The notes: generated by a model from the sequence alone, not told the origin. Shown: positions 34,146 through 43,818, numbered from the stretch's first letter. The stretch: DNA of 64,000 nt from Ekhidna lutea (GCF_900188325.1 NZ_FZPD01000002.1:558001-622000); one strand, 5' to 3'. Numbers and translations are program-made.

Positions 34146-36413
34146 ATGAATAAAATAAAACGAGCGCTGTTTCAAATTCTTCATTCATTGATGATGCAAT
34201 TGACATTCCATCATTTCAAAAAGAATTTGGCGTTGCTTACCGTATGGATCATTATTATAGCTGCCTTTTCCGGCGGTCTGGGTAAAGTCTATGGCATTCA
34301 TTACCTCTTTCTGGATCCTGAATATCTTGGCTCTGTAAGTTTTTGGAGCTTTTTTATTGTAGGGCTAGCTTTTGGAAACCTCATAATGGCCTGGCATATC
34401 ACAACCTATATTTTAGATGGGCATAGGTTTCGATTTGTAGGGGTACTACAAAGACCTTTTACAAAATTTTCCATCAATAACAGCCTCATCCCTCTTCTAA
34501 TATTGGCTATCTATATTGCCATATTAGTGAGCTTCCAGGTTAATAATGGATTAGCCGAATCGCTTGAGATTGCACTGTATGTTTTAGGTCTCCTGCTCGG
34601 GATTATTTCCATGCATCTGCTTATGATTCTTTACTTCCGCTTTACCAACAAGGATATATTTATTTTCCTTGCTGGAACACTTGACAGAAAGTTGAGGAAG
34701 AATGTGCTAAGCAGGGACAGAGTCATGAATAAAGTTCGTGAAAACCGCGCCGATAAATATAATGTCACCAACTATTTAGACTTAAAACTTAAGGTTAGAT
34801 CGACGGAACACATTGTAGATTTTGGGAATAAAGAAGCTGTCATAAGGGTCTTTGATCAAAATCATTTTAATTCGGTAGTGGTTGAGCTTTGCATCATAGG
34901 TGTGATTCTTTTGCTGGGCTTCTTTATGGATATTGAATACCTGCAAATTCCTGCTGCAGCAAGTTCATTACTCATATTTGCGATTGCTGTGATGCTTGTA
35001 GGGGCCATTAGCTATTGGTTTAAAGGATGGGGACTCGCATTTGCACTAGGTGTTTTTATCCTGGTCAATGCGGGAGTGAAAGTAGGATTAGGAAAAGGCA
35101 TCAATCAGGCGGCCGGACTTAATTACGATACCATTCAAACCAATTACTCAGTTGAGACATTACTAGACAATCATTCTAAGGAGCAATTTGTCCATGACAA
35201 GCTACACATGCTTCAAACCTTAGAAAATTGGAAGCAAAAATGGGAAAACCCAAAAGATCAAAAAATGGTTTTCCTATGCGTCAGTGGTGGAGGTCAGCGA
35301 GCAGCTCTTTGGGCAGTTAACTCCCTGCTAAAGGCAGATAGTGCTTTGAATGGGTCTTTGATGGACCAAACAGTTTTGATTACTGGTGCATCAGGCGGGG
35401 TTATTGGAGCAGCTTATTATCGTGAAATGTTTCGGCGAAATTCCAAAATAGCATTATCAGAAGACAGGCATACTTTGCTAGCTAATATGGGTAAAGACAA
35501 CCTTAATCCTGTCATCTTCGGATTACTTGTAAATGATTTGTTCTTCAAAATCCGTACACATGAGTATGCTGGAAGGACCTACAGCGTGGATAGAGGATTC
35601 GTTTTTGAACGTAATCTTAACAAAAACCTTGGGCACACTTTAAACAAGCAAATAAAAGACTATAAGGTTCATGAAGAGCAGGCCCAAATTCCCACTTTGA
35701 TAATGTCACCGACTATCGCCAACGATGGCCGTAAACTCTACATTTCTTCACAGCCTGTGTCCTTTATGAGTGTCTCTTCCCAAATACTTGACGGAAAGGA
35801 ATCAAAAGTGCGGGCGGTTGACTTCCAATCCTTTTTTAAAGCACACTCACCAGAAGATCTGAGTTTTCTGTCTGCTCTTAGAATGTCTGCTTCATTTCCT
35901 TACATAACTCCCAATATTAGTCTCCCTGCAGAACCTCGGGTTGAAATCATGGATGCTGGAATTTCTGACAACTTCGGTATTTCTGATGCGATCCGATTTA
36001 TAGGCGTATTTGAAGATTGGATTCTTGAAAACACAGACGGTGTTGTGTTTCTGGTCGTCAGGGATACCAAATCAAATGAACCCATTGAAAAACGACCTAA
36101 CCCGTCTGTGATAGATCGGCTGACCTATCCTATCGCCAGTGTATATAATAACCTTACAAACATGCAGGATATCAATAATGATATTCGTTTAGAACAAATG
36201 AATTCCTGGTTCGAAGGTGACATTGATGTAGTGGAAATCGCCTATGACTCTTTTCAACAAGATGAGAATACAACTGATGTTGAGCGAGCCTCATTAAGCT
36301 GGCACCTTACCACTAAGGAGAAGCAACACATACTGGAAAATATACACATTGAAAGCAATAAGAAATCGATTAGAAAACTTCAGCGATTGCTTAAAAACTC
36401 ATCAAATCCTTAA
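34146..36413 (+). CDS. Patatin-like phospholipase fused to a multi-span membrane domain
   Basis: The 755-residue protein has six or seven transmembrane helices in its first 310 residues, then a patatin domain: the oxyanion loop VSGGGQRAALW (379-389), the nucleophile Ser416 in TGASGGV, and the catalytic Asp603 in DAGISDNFG. Patatins are serine acyl hydrolases that usually cleave membrane lipids. The membrane domain should hold the catalytic part at the cytoplasmic face, although orientation is not proven. Its last 23 bp overlap the convergent LytTR regulator gene. Confidence 0.85.
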   Translation: MNKIKRALFQILHSLMMQLTFHHFKKNLALLTVWIIIIAAFSGGLGKVYGIHYLFLDPEYLGSVSFWSFFIVGLAFGNLIMAWHITTYILDGHRFRFVGVLQRPFTKFSINNSLIPLLILAIYIAILVSFQVNNGLAESLEIALYVLGLLLGIISMHLLMILYFRFTNKDIFIFLAGTLDRKLRKNVLSRDRVMNKVRENRADKYNVTNYLDLKLKVRSTEHIVDFGNKEAVIRVFDQNHFNSVVVELCIIGVILLLGFFMDIEYLQIPAAASSLLIFAIAVMLVGAISYWFKGWGLAFALGVFILVNAGVKVGLGKGINQAAGLNYDTIQTNYSVETLLDNHSKEQFVHDKLHMLQTLENWKQKWENPKDQKMVFLCVSGGGQRAALWAVNSLLKADSALNGSLMDQTVLITGASGGVIGAAYYREMFRRNSKIALSEDRHTLLANMGKDNLNPVIFGLLVNDLFFKIRTHEYAGRTYSVDRGFVFERNLNKNLGHTLNKQIKDYKVHEEQAQIPTLIMSPTIANDGRKLYISSQPVSFMSVSSQILDGKESKVRAVDFQSFFKAHSPEDLSFLSALRMSASFPYITPNISLPAEPRVEIMDAGISDNFGISDAIRFIGVFEDWILENTDGVVFLVVRDTKSNEPIEKRPNPSVIDRLTYPIASVYNNLTNMQDINNDIRLEQMNSWFEGDIDVVEIAYDSFQQDENTTDVERASLSWHLTTKEKQHILENIHIESNKKSIRKLQRLLKNSSNP

Positions 36414-37101
36414 ACCTGGAGGTTTGTCTTCGGCTTACCTCGACTTCTGTTCCATCCTTTAGATAAAGTCGAATAGTGCCACTAAACCAGGGTTCTATCT
36501 TATCAATCCACTTCATATTGATAATCTGCTGACGATTGGCTCTAAAAAAAACTTTGGGATCCAGCCTGCTCTCCATGTATTGAAGCGTCTTTGGAATCAT
36601 TGGTTTGTGGTCTTCAAAATATATACGGGTATAGTTATCCCATATTTCAAAAAGTCGAACTTCCTTTAGCGTGACAAACCAGCACTTCTCCCCATCCTTT
36701 ACAAAAACCTGACTGTTTTCATTAAGCACTCCCTTGGGTTCATCTGATTTCTCAAGATTCTCTCTTACACGTTGAAGAGCCACCGATAAGCGATCATCTG
36801 TTATTGGCTTTTTCAGATAATCAAGCGCATTGTAGTCAAATGCTTTAATCGCATATTCACTATATGCTGTTGTAAAGACAATTTGAGGAACCTCATCCAG
36901 CATTTCCAATAATTCAAATCCATCTTTGTCAGGCATCTGTATATCAAGGAAAACCAAATCTGGCTTTAACTCCTCAATCATCGTCTTGGCCTCATCTGCA
37001 TTTTCTGCTTCACCAATGACCTGTACGTCTTTATGGTTTTTCAACAAAAACTGCAGCTCTTGCCGAGCCAGTCGTGTATCATCTACAAGTAGTGTCTTCA
37101 T
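36391..37101 (-). CDS. LytTR-family response regulator
   Basis: The 236-residue protein has a receiver domain (phosphoacceptor Asp53 in VFLDIQMPD, conserved Lys in YLKKPI) and a C-terminal LytTR DNA-binding domain (about 130-236, with ENYT-like WDNYTRIYF and SRRQTSRF). It is partner to the histidine kinase whose stop overlaps its start by 4 bp (ATGA), so the two are translationally coupled. It should bind promoters as a phosphorylated dimer. Targets are unknown. Confidence 0.93.
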   Translation of the reverse strand: MKTLLVDDTRLARQELQFLLKNHKDVQVIGEAENADEAKTMIEELKPDLVFLDIQMPDKDGFELLEMLDEVPQIVFTTAYSEYAIKAFDYNALDYLKKPITDDRLSVALQRVRENLEKSDEPKGVLNENSQVFVKDGEKCWFVTLKEVRLFEIWDNYTRIYFEDHKPMIPKTLQYMESRLDPKVFFRANRQQIINMKWIDKIEPWFSGTIRLYLKDGTEVEVSRRQTSRFKDLMSF

Positions 37102-38129
37102 TTAACTATTGGTAATTTAAGTCTTGACCGAACCATGTTTCCTTGCTCTGTTAAATCCAAATCTGGCTCGCTATCAAATAAAATTCTAATTCTTTCTGTA
37201 GCGTTTCTTAGCCCAATTCCATTTCCAAGATTTTTCTTGAGTTTTCCAGTGTTACTAACCTCCAAAACAAGGTCATTATCTTCCTGATCAACAGAAATTA
37301 AGATATCTCCTCCATTCTTTACCTGGGAAATTCCATGCTTTACCGCATTTTCCGCCATTAGTTGGATAAGCATAGGCGGAATTTTACATTTCTTCAACTC
37401 CTTTTTTGACAGAATTTCATAATGTAACCTATTCTCATAATGGATGCTCTCAAGCTCAAGGTACTTATTAACAATTTCAAGCTCTTCCTCTACCGTCACT
37501 TTTTCATTATCGTTGAATTGGATTGAATATCGTAGTAACTCAGACAAGTGCGAAACCATATCCCTGGCTTTCATATGATCTTCCAGAATCAAAGCCCTTA
37601 TATTATTTAGTGCATTAAATAAAAAGTGAGGATTGATTTGTGCCTTCAGGGCGATCAGTTCAGCGTCTTTAACAGCCGTCTGCAGCCGCCATTTTTCGAC
37701 CTCTTCTTTCTTATAGTTTCTGAAAAAATAAATAATAAGATATAAGGCGGTCCAGAGTGAGAAATAAACGAATGTTTGAAAGGAGAAAAGCAAGAAAACT
37801 GTGATACTGAATTTCTCAACCTCAATAATTTCGGTAGTCAAGATTGTGTATCCAACAACAATACCATTTGCCAAAATGGAAATAATGATAAGCGTAGGAA
37901 CAAGACGAAGAATCAGCTTTTGTATTTTAAGCTTAAGCCAGCCATCAAGCTTCATTTTGTAACGAAGCAGATGAGTAGAAATCAGCATGATCACAGCACT
38001 GAAAAACTGAGCTAGAATAACCCAAACGTCTACATTCTCATAAAAAAGAAAGGCTACTACAACGCCAATCATACCGTAAATGAACCAGCCTACTGATTGA
38101 AAAAGCCAATACGAATTATTCCTAGTCAT
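37098..38129 (-). CDS. LytS/YehU-type membrane histidine kinase
   Basis: The 343-residue protein has four transmembrane helices (about 10-30, 36-55, 77-99, 108-136), then a coiled-coil linker and the His_kinase domain with phosphoacceptor His168 in QINPHFLFNALNNIRAL. The ATP-binding part carries AENAVKHG and GIGLRNATERI. It lacks a recognisable extracellular sensor domain, so the signal may be sensed within the membrane. It is first in a two-gene operon with the LytTR regulator. Confidence 0.93.
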   Translation of the reverse strand: MTRNNSYWLFQSVGWFIYGMIGVVVAFLFYENVDVWVILAQFFSAVIMLISTHLLRYKMKLDGWLKLKIQKLILRLVPTLIIISILANGIVVGYTILTTEIIEVEKFSITVFLLFSFQTFVYFSLWTALYLIIYFFRNYKKEEVEKWRLQTAVKDAELIALKAQINPHFLFNALNNIRALILEDHMKARDMVSHLSELLRYSIQFNDNEKVTVEEELEIVNKYLELESIHYENRLHYEILSKKELKKCKIPPMLIQLMAENAVKHGISQVKNGGDILISVDQEDNDLVLEVSNTGKLKKNLGNGIGLRNATERIRILFDSEPDLDLTEQGNMVRSRLKLPIVK

Positions 38130-38219
38130 ACAATTAAATTGTACTGTAAAGAAAGGGATGGTGACGTTACTGCAAGTATGCTTTAAAGTGAATGGTCATA
38201 AAATTACGATGAGTGGAAA

Positions 38220-38249
38220 TAAAAAAGCCCATCTTAGTTAAGATGGGCT
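38220..38249 (-). terminator. Intrinsic terminator of ald
   Basis: On the minus strand AGCCCATCTT and AAGATGGGCT form a 10-bp stem with loop AACT, followed by six T residues. It lies about 20 bp after the ald stop codon. Confidence 0.9.
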
Positions 38250-38270
38250 CTAAAGTGTGCAATTTTAATC

Positions 38271-39383
38271 TTATAAGAATTTTTCAACCGGTGTATAAGG
38301 CATATCAAAAGCTTCAGATACTCCTTTGTACACAATTTCACCACTAATTACGTTAAGTCCCAATTTTAACTCGTTACTATCATTACACGCCTGCTTCCAC
38401 CCTTTGTTGGCAAGTTGCAACGCATACGGAAGTGTGGCATTGGTTAAGGCTAAAGTTGAGGTGTATGGAACAGCACCCGGCATGTTGGCAACACAGTAGT
38501 GCACAACATCCTCAATAATGTATGTAGGATCCTGATGAGTTGTAGGTTTACAAGTCTCTATACATCCTCCCTGATCAACCGCTACATCAACCAGGACGGT
38601 TCCGGGTTGCATATCTTTTAACATGTCTTTTGTAATAAGGTTTGGCGCTTTAGCCCCAGGTATTAACACAGCTCCAATGATGAGGTCATGCGTTGCTATC
38701 AGTTCGCGAATGTTGTATTCACTACTCATGAAGGTATTCACATTCGCAGGCATTACATCATCCAGATATCGTAAGCGCTGCAAATTCAGGTCAAGGATCG
38801 TTACATCAGCACCCATTCCAGCAGCCATTTTCGCTGCATTGGTACCAACAACTCCCCCACCTAATATCATAACCTTTGCAGGTCTTACTCCAGGAACACC
38901 TCCAAGAAGTATTCCCCTTCCCTTTAATGGTTTTTCTAAATATTTAGCTCCTTCCTGAACAGACATTCTGCCGGCAACCTCAGACATGGGAATTAAAAGA
39001 GGAAGAGATCGATCTGAACTTTCAACAGTTTCATAAGCCAGGCAAACTGCCCCACTATCAATCATTGCTTTTGTCAATGGTTCATGAGACGCAAAGTGGA
39101 AATAAGTAAATATGAGCTGGTCTTTTTTACAAAGCTTATACTCTGGCTCGATCGGCTCTTTTACTTTAATAATCATTTCCGCTATATCATACACTTCTGC
39201 AATCGTCGGAAGAATTTTAGCCCCGGCCTCAGTATATTGATCATCTGTAAATCCGCTTCCGTCACCAGCAGTTGTTTGTATATAAACTTCGTGACCTCTT
39301 TTGGTGAACTCCACTACTCCTGATGGAGTGACAGCCACCCTGTTTTCATTGTTTTTAATCTCTTTTGGAACGCCTATTATCAT
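38271..39383 (-). CDS. ald: Alanine dehydrogenase
   Basis: From the ATG at 39383 the protein has 370 residues and begins MIIGVPKEIKNNENRVAVTP, the standard start of the family. A longer frame begins at 39422, but a TAnnTTTG promoter box at 39405-39412 lies inside that extension, so the shorter start is right. Further marks are KVKEP, the Rossmann motif LGGGVVGTNAAKMAAGMGADV, and VAVDQGGCIET with the catalytic Asp. It interconverts L-alanine and pyruvate with NAD+ and ammonia in the cytoplasm. A terminator follows. Confidence 0.95.
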   Translation of the reverse strand: MIIGVPKEIKNNENRVAVTPSGVVEFTKRGHEVYIQTTAGDGSGFTDDQYTEAGAKILPTIAEVYDIAEMIIKVKEPIEPEYKLCKKDQLIFTYFHFASHEPLTKAMIDSGAVCLAYETVESSDRSLPLLIPMSEVAGRMSVQEGAKYLEKPLKGRGILLGGVPGVRPAKVMILGGGVVGTNAAKMAAGMGADVTILDLNLQRLRYLDDVMPANVNTFMSSEYNIRELIATHDLIIGAVLIPGAKAPNLITKDMLKDMQPGTVLVDVAVDQGGCIETCKPTTHQDPTYIIEDVVHYCVANMPGAVPYTSTLALTNATLPYALQLANKGWKQACNDSNELKLGLNVISGEIVYKGVSEAFDMPYTPVEKFL

Positions 39384-39404
39384 GGTGTAAATCGTTATGG
39401 ATGG

Positions 39405-39412
39405 CAAATATA
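39405..39412 (-). promoter_or_regulatory. TAnnTTTG promoter box of ald
   Basis: On the minus strand TATATTTG lies 22 bp upstream of the ATG at 39383. The predicted start of transcription is near 39398. It decides the start codon of ald. Confidence 0.65.
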
Positions 39413-39601
39413 GGGTCTGCACTTTAGAGAAAAGTCAACATTTCAAAATACAAAACATGCCTATCAGTAATTAATAATTATATAAAATTTTATTTTACTT
39501 AATAATTATTATCCAAATAATATACTTAAACAGTGGGCTTAATGATATCAAACCATAGTTTTATATCGAAGGTTATACTTTTAAAAGTGGCTTGTTTTTA
39601 G

Positions 39602-39609
39602 TAATTTTG
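39602..39609 (+). promoter_or_regulatory. TAnnTTTG promoter box of the E1 fusion gene
   Basis: TAATTTTG lies 41 bp upstream of the ATG at 39650. A weak TTTT at 39579-39582 takes the -33 place at 19 bp spacing. Confidence 0.55.
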
Positions 39610-39649
39610 AAAGTGGCCTAAGGCCAACCATTCACAGTAAATATCTATT

Positions 39650-42055
39650 ATGAGCGAAGCTAAAAACAAGACCAAGTTACCTGTTTCAAAAAAAGAAATT
39701 CTTCAGGACTATCAGTTGGCAGTGGAAAGTAGGGAAGCCAGCTTGATTGGAAGAAAGGAGGTTTTCATGGGAAAAGCCAAGTTTGGGATTTTTGGTGATG
39801 GTAAGGAGTTGCCCCAAATCGCTATGGCCAAGTACTTTCAAAACGGTGACTGGAGATCCGGATATTATCGTGATCAAACTTTTATGATGGCGATTGGCCA
39901 ACTTACTACACAACAGTTCTTCGCACAACTTTACGCTCATACGGATGTAGAAGCTGATCCGGCATCTGCAGGAAGAATGATGAATGGCCACTTCGCCACC
40001 AGGTACCTCAATGAAAAAGGAGAATGGCTAACACAGACAGATAAAAAGAATAGTAGCGCAGATATCTCCCCGACTGCTGGTCAGATGCCACGTCTTTTAG
40101 GACTTGCATATGCTTCCAAGCTATACCGTGAAAATAAAGAACTAAGTGAGTTTGAAGATTTCTCTATCAATGGAAATGAAATTGCTTTCGGAACAATTGG
40201 TAATGCATCCACCTCTGAAGGTCATTTTTGGGAAACCATGAATGCAGCTGGTGTTCTACAGGTTCCAATGATCATGTCTGTTTGGGATGACGGCTATGGT
40301 ATCTCTGTTCCACAGAAATACCACACCATCAAAGAAAGCATTTCAGAAGCATTGAGCGGCTTTCAGCAAACGAAAGATAAAGCTGGGTTTGAAGTAATAA
40401 AAGTGAAAGCCTGGGACTATGTTGGCCTATTAGAAGCGTATAAAAAAGCAGTTGATATATCTAGAAAAAAGCATACTCCATGCTTAATACATGTTATTGA
40501 GGTGACTCAACCTCAGGGGCACTCTACATCCGGATCACACGAAAGATATAAATCAAAGGATCGATTAACCTGGGAAAAAGAACACGATTGTATCCTGAAG
40601 ATGCGTGAGTGGATAATATCTGAAAAACTCGCTTCAGCTGATGAGCTTGATCAACTGGAAAAAGAAGCAAAACAATCAGCGAAACAGGCGAAAGATCAGG
40701 CATGGAAAGATTACATCACTGATATCAAAAAAGATGTTGATGAGGTATTGAGCTTAATTGATAAAGTTGCCATTTCATCATCAAAAAAAGCAGAGATTGC
40801 TAAAATTGCTGACTCTTTGAGGAAGGAGCTTAATCCTGAAAAGTCTCATATTATTAAAGGTGCAAAAAAGACATTGAGACTTTTAAAAGGTCAGCCCTCC
40901 GGTGAAAAGCAGAACCTTGTTAATTGGCTGAATGAAAAATCTGATGTATACGAACATCAATTTAGTTCGAAACTATACAGTGAGTCTGCAGATGCTGCCA
41001 TAAATGTGGAGACCATTCCTGCTTCCTACAATGAAAATAGCGAGTTGGTAGATGGACGTGAGGTACTAAATGCCTGCTTCGATCACCTTCTGAAAACTGA
41101 TGCACGAATCTTTGCTTTTGGTGAAGACGTGGGAAAAATTGGTGATGTAAACCAGGGATTTGCCGGCCTACAGGAAAAGTATGGTGAGTTAAAAGTAACC
41201 GATACGGGAATACGTGAAACAACAATCATTGGTCAGGGTATTGGTGCAGCGGTTAGAGGTTTAAGACCAATTGCTGAAATTCAGTACCTCGACTACCTAC
41301 TTTATGCTATACAGACACTTTCTGATGACCTTGCTACATTACAATATCGAACATTCGGAGGACAAAAAGCTCCTTTGATTATTAGAACCAGAGGTCACAG
41401 ACTGGAGGGAGTTTGGCATTCAGGGTCACCCATGGGAATGATCCTTCATTCACTACGAGGCATGTATGTGCTTACTCCTCGTAATATGACGCAGGCAGCA
41501 GGTTTTTACAATACACTAATGCAATCAGATGATCCAGCATTGGTAATCGAATCATTAAACGGATACAGACTAAAAGAACGTGTGCCGGAGAATCTCACTG
41601 AATTCAAACTAGCTCTTGGCGAGCCGGAAATTTTGAGAGAAGGCAGTGATGCAACTGTTGTCACATACGGCTCCACATGCAGAGTAGTGATGGAAGCAGC
41701 TAATCAACTATCTGAAGAAGGGATTGAATTGGAAGTAATCGATGCGCAAACATTGATTCCGTTTGACCGACCAAAAATGATCGTTGATTCTCTTGAAAAG
41801 ACCAATAGACTAGTGGTAGTAGACGAAGATGTGGAAGGTGGCGCTTCTGCTTTCATCTTGCAGCAGATTCTGGAAAGGGATAATGGCTATTTTAATCTTG
41901 ATTCAAAACCATTAACGATTACAGGAAAAAATCACCGACCTGCATATGGCAGTGATGGGGACTACTTCTCTAAACCAAACGTTGAAGAAATCTTTGATAA
42001 AGTGTACGCCATGATCTCGGAAACTAATCCTGAGGAGTTTCCTTCGATTTATTGA
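39650..42055 (+). CDS. Fused E1 alpha/beta thiamine-diphosphate 2-oxoacid dehydrogenase
   Basis: The 801-residue protein joins an E1 alpha domain (about 20-400) and an E1 beta domain (about 475-800, starting with REVLNACFDHLL and with FAFGEDVG and TDTGIRETTIIGQGIGAA). A helical, Lys/Glu-rich linker joins them. This fused form is usual in Bacteroidota for branched-chain or general 2-oxoacid dehydrogenase. It decarboxylates the 2-oxoacid and passes the acyl group to E2 lipoate. The TDP/Mg motif reads GNASTSEG (184-191) and later WDDGYGIS (212-219) instead of GDG and NN. No E2 gene is adjacent. Confidence 0.88.
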   Translation: MSEAKNKTKLPVSKKEILQDYQLAVESREASLIGRKEVFMGKAKFGIFGDGKELPQIAMAKYFQNGDWRSGYYRDQTFMMAIGQLTTQQFFAQLYAHTDVEADPASAGRMMNGHFATRYLNEKGEWLTQTDKKNSSADISPTAGQMPRLLGLAYASKLYRENKELSEFEDFSINGNEIAFGTIGNASTSEGHFWETMNAAGVLQVPMIMSVWDDGYGISVPQKYHTIKESISEALSGFQQTKDKAGFEVIKVKAWDYVGLLEAYKKAVDISRKKHTPCLIHVIEVTQPQGHSTSGSHERYKSKDRLTWEKEHDCILKMREWIISEKLASADELDQLEKEAKQSAKQAKDQAWKDYITDIKKDVDEVLSLIDKVAISSSKKAEIAKIADSLRKELNPEKSHIIKGAKKTLRLLKGQPSGEKQNLVNWLNEKSDVYEHQFSSKLYSESADAAINVETIPASYNENSELVDGREVLNACFDHLLKTDARIFAFGEDVGKIGDVNQGFAGLQEKYGELKVTDTGIRETTIIGQGIGAAVRGLRPIAEIQYLDYLLYAIQTLSDDLATLQYRTFGGQKAPLIIRTRGHRLEGVWHSGSPMGMILHSLRGMYVLTPRNMTQAAGFYNTLMQSDDPALVIESLNGYRLKERVPENLTEFKLALGEPEILREGSDATVVTYGSTCRVVMEAANQLSEEGIELEVIDAQTLIPFDRPKMIVDSLEKTNRLVVVDEDVEGGASAFILQQILERDNGYFNLDSKPLTITGKNHRPAYGSDGDYFSKPNVEEIFDKVYAMISETNPEEFPSIY

Positions 42056-42813
42056 GACTGAGTGATGTCTGCCAGAACAAAATCAGGAGAAACAACCTCA
42101 TTGCTTTTGTTCCTGGCTCTATCATAGATATAGAATTTAACACGTATTACATCATCAAGGAAGGCTAACCTAAAAGCTTGAGAGAGCATAGAGTAAGTAA
42201 TTGTGCCACTCTTTCCTTCCGGATCATAGTATGGTATTCTGCCATTAAAATTGCCTAGAGAGCAATCCGGATTATTGAAAATCTGACGGAAATTAATTGG
42301 CTCGTACGAATCCTCTCCTAATTTCCTTTGAAACTCAATATGAAAATTATAATAGAATTCGTTTCGTGCAATGTAGAACGTATCTGATTCAATTATTTCA
42401 TATGAATCACAACTATAAGGTGGTCGGTTATCTTCGTCCGAAAACAATACCTTATCACCAGGGAAGAATATGTATTCCACCTCTCCATTGTTTTCCCCGA
42501 TAAACACAGGGGCTTTAAACAATGGTGGAGATATTCTGGAGGGATCTGTGCTTATTGTAATCACTGAGTCCTCACTATCAATTATCAGATCGTAGATTTG
42601 ATAAGGCACTAACAGATCTGGCCCATCGTCTAGTCCGACATCTCCATTCCCATCCTCAAAAGTGAAAGTCAACTTGAGGGAGTCCGTTGATTGCGTATCA
42701 ATGAACTTAATATCCTCAAAAGCTATACTAGGTGTGTCAGGAAAAATATCTTTGTCAAAGCAACTTGTAAGAGTTGCCATGATCAAGCCTAAATACAATA
42801 GTTTTCGATTCAT
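42049..42813 (-). CDS. Lipoprotein of unknown function
   Basis: From the ATG at 42813 (MNRKLLYLG) the protein has 254 residues with the lipobox ATLTSC. A longer frame begins at a TTG at 42822, but the promoter box at 42825-42832 leaves room only for the ATG and a very short leader. The mature part has an acidic stretch FEDGNGDVGLDDGPD reminiscent of calcium-binding loops. I recognise no family. The last 7 bp overlap the convergent E1 gene. Confidence 0.75.
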   Translation of the reverse strand: MNRKLLYLGLIMATLTSCFDKDIFPDTPSIAFEDIKFIDTQSTDSLKLTFTFEDGNGDVGLDDGPDLLVPYQIYDLIIDSEDSVITISTDPSRISPPLFKAPVFIGENNGEVEYIFFPGDKVLFSDEDNRPPYSCDSYEIIESDTFYIARNEFYYNFHIEFQRKLGEDSYEPINFRQIFNNPDCSLGNFNGRIPYYDPEGKSGTITYSMLSQAFRLAFLDDVIRVKFYIYDRARNKSNEVVSPDFVLADITQSQ

Positions 42814-42824
42814 ATTAGTCAAAA

Positions 42825-42832
42825 CAAAAATA
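42825..42832 (-). promoter_or_regulatory. TAnnTTTG promoter box of the lipoprotein gene
   Basis: On the minus strand TATTTTTG lies 11 bp before the ATG at 42813. The predicted mRNA leader would be only about 5 nt. Confidence 0.45.
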
Positions 42833-42861
42833 AACTACCTTGCCCCTAATTGGACTAATTT

Positions 42862-43818
42862 ATGTGTTTCTCTGAGGAATTTAAAGACTCACTCGCTGAG
42901 ATAAACGAAAAAACGTTTAATGATAGTTCGTTAGCAGCTTTTAATTATCAATATCATCACTGCGAAATCTATCAGGAATACTGTAAGTATCTTAATATTG
43001 CCCCAGACAGCATACAGACTACTTCAGAAATTCCTTTCCTACCCATTGAATTCTTCAAAAATCATGCGATAAAAAGTGGAAATTGGTCTGAATCAAAAAT
43101 TTTTAAAAGTAGTGGAACTACAGATACAGGCAGAAGTCATCACTATGTGAAAGATGAAAGCCTTTATCATTCACTTTCCAGATCATTATTCGAAAGTATT
43201 TTTGGCCCGTTAAGTGATTTGCAAATCATAGCAATACTGCCTTCCTATCAGGAGCAAGGAGATTCTTCCCTCATCAGCATGGTCGATTACTTTATTCGAT
43301 TCGGAAAGCAAGGGTCGGGATATTACTTAAATGATAATGTTAAAACCATATTAGAGACTGATAAGAAAAAGATAGTATTTGGCGTTTCGTATGCCTTGCT
43401 AGACCTTGCAAGAGTAGGCATTCGAACTGTAAATACTAAAATCATAGAAACAGGAGGTATGAAGGGAAGGCGAAAGGAAATGACGCGGAAAGAGCTACAT
43501 ACTGAACTAACAGAGGGATTTGGGGTAGATGAAATTTGGTCTGAATATGGCATGACCGAATTAATGAGTCAGGGATATGGACCGAATGGCAGTTTCGTTT
43601 TCCCACCATGGGCCAAATGCATGATTAGAGACATTAATGATCCGTTCTCCTATGTAGAAACCGGCAGATCGGGTGGTATAAACGTTATTGACCTTGCAAA
43701 CATTGATAGTTGTTGTTTTATAGAAACGAAAGACCTGGGAAGGGTATCAGGGGAATCTTTTGAGGTCCTTGGTCGTTTCGATAATAGTGATATTCGTGGA
43801 TGTAACCTGATGGTTTAG
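42862..43818 (+). CDS. LuxE/PaaK-type acyl-protein synthetase-like protein
   Basis: The 318-residue protein resembles the acyl-protein synthetase LuxE family and the related PaaK-type ligases: PFLPIEFFKNHAIKSG, the phosphate-binding FKSSGTTDTGRSHH, EIWSEYGMTELMSQGY and a C-terminal FEVLGRFDNSDIRGCN. The family adenylates a carboxylic acid. In luminous bacteria LuxE passes fatty acyl groups to a reductase. No luciferase or reductase gene is present here, so the acid and acceptor are unknown. Confidence 0.8.
   Translation: MCFSEEFKDSLAEINEKTFNDSSLAAFNYQYHHCEIYQEYCKYLNIAPDSIQTTSEIPFLPIEFFKNHAIKSGNWSESKIFKSSGTTDTGRSHHYVKDESLYHSLSRSLFESIFGPLSDLQIIAILPSYQEQGDSSLISMVDYFIRFGKQGSGYYLNDNVKTILETDKKKIVFGVSYALLDLARVGIRTVNTKIIETGGMKGRRKEMTRKELHTELTEGFGVDEIWSEYGMTELMSQGYGPNGSFVFPPWAKCMIRDINDPFSYVETGRSGGINVIDLANIDSCCFIETKDLGRVSGESFEVLGRFDNSDIRGCNLMV

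Noticed and set aside
42862-43818. Bacterial luminescence locus
   Set aside because: Only a LuxE-like gene is present. luxA, luxB, luxC and luxD are absent.
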